A stretch of 42,701 bases of DNA from JAFGCN01 sp964547015 (lineage in GTDB: Archaea; Aenigmatarchaeota; Aenigmatarchaeia; QMZS01), in the NCBI GenBank assembly GCA_964547015.1, contig CAZJKT010000007.1, positions 1 through 42,701 of the forward strand, given 5' to 3'. Positions within the stretch are counted from its first letter, which is position 1. The number at the start of each line of letters is the position of its first letter. The position numbers were made by a program, and so were the translations under genes. Under the pieces are notes generated by a model. It ran no database searches, was not told the origin of the DNA, and saw only the letters and a list, made by a program, of their open reading frames with translations. This document shows, piece by piece, positions 42,628 to 42,701 of this stretch.

Positions 42628-42701
42628 ATGCGATACCGCCGCCCGGATAAGAAAAATGCCTTAAGCATAATTGAAGCCGCCAAAAGGGAGATGGCATTTA
42701 C
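42628..42701 (+). CDS. 5' end of a probable HEPN partner (runs off the window)
   Basis: An ATG one base after the MNT2 stop opens a frame to the window edge. The 24 complete codons read basic then helical (ALSIIEAAKREMAF), which resembles the first helix of HEPN proteins paired with nucleotidyltransferases. Gene order matches the first pair. Only the start is visible, so the identification rests mainly on context. Confidence 0.6.
   Translation, partial: MRYRRPDKKNALSIIEAAKREMAF

Noticed and set aside
1..42701. CRISPR arrays or cas genes
   Set aside because: No regularly spaced short repeats with unique spacers and no Cas-like proteins were seen; the repeats at 29260-30066 are coding.

Overview
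The window is archaeal chromosome, probably from a DPANN-type archaeon. Evidence: archaeal DnaG primase, RadA, the archaeal-type ThrRS and PheRS, Sep-tRNA:Cys-tRNA synthase, an initiator tRNA with archaeal-style introns, class III (pilin-type) signal peptides, and TATA elements about 20-40 bases upstream of many start codons, implying short or absent leaders. The lineage is an inference from gene content; no database was searched.

Layout. 1-2774: pyrG (CTP synthase), a free-standing LAGLIDADG homing endonuclease, then an initiator tRNA-Met that folds only if three introns (16, 44 and about 91 nt) are removed. 2775-8034: accessory island. A nucleotidyltransferase/HEPN pair sits between the tRNA 3' end and a second, diverged copy of that 3' end (2743-2780 and 3976-4013). 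Then come a radical-SAM enzyme with an unusual CX10CX2C cluster motif and a TdeIII-like restriction-modification system whose methyltransferase is co-transcribed with a small ribbon-helix-helix regulator. 8052-26403: mostly core genes: dnaG; a 1481-residue membrane-anchored subtilase with a membrane protein partner; radA; a membrane-anchored HerA-like ATPase; SepCysS with an unknown partner; thrS; pheS-pheT; a NIF3-family protein.

26470-32231: envelope and secreted proteins: a HEATH-motif metallopeptidase, a coiled-coil membrane protein, and a giant repeat-containing surface protein interrupted by a 100-N assembly gap. The repeat structure predicts that about 434 bases (or 434 plus whole 585-base repeats) are missing. 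32232-32712 holds only a doubtful small ORF and a possibly structured segment.

32713-41970: a divergent type IV pilus-like locus. Leftward, with 4-base overlaps: a Lys-rich CBS/winged-helix protein, a secretion ATPase and two TadC/GspF-like membrane proteins. Rightward, from only 23 bases away: five pilin-like proteins, one carrying a von Willebrand A domain with a Cys/Trp-rich insertion. 42051-end: a second nucleotidyltransferase gene with paired promoter repeats and the first codons of what is probably its HEPN partner.

The most interesting items are the three-intron initiator tRNA with its duplicated 3' end bracketing a nucleotidyltransferase/HEPN cassette, the helically phased repeats at the regulator-methyltransferase promoter, the atypical radical-SAM protein, and the vWA pilin locus.
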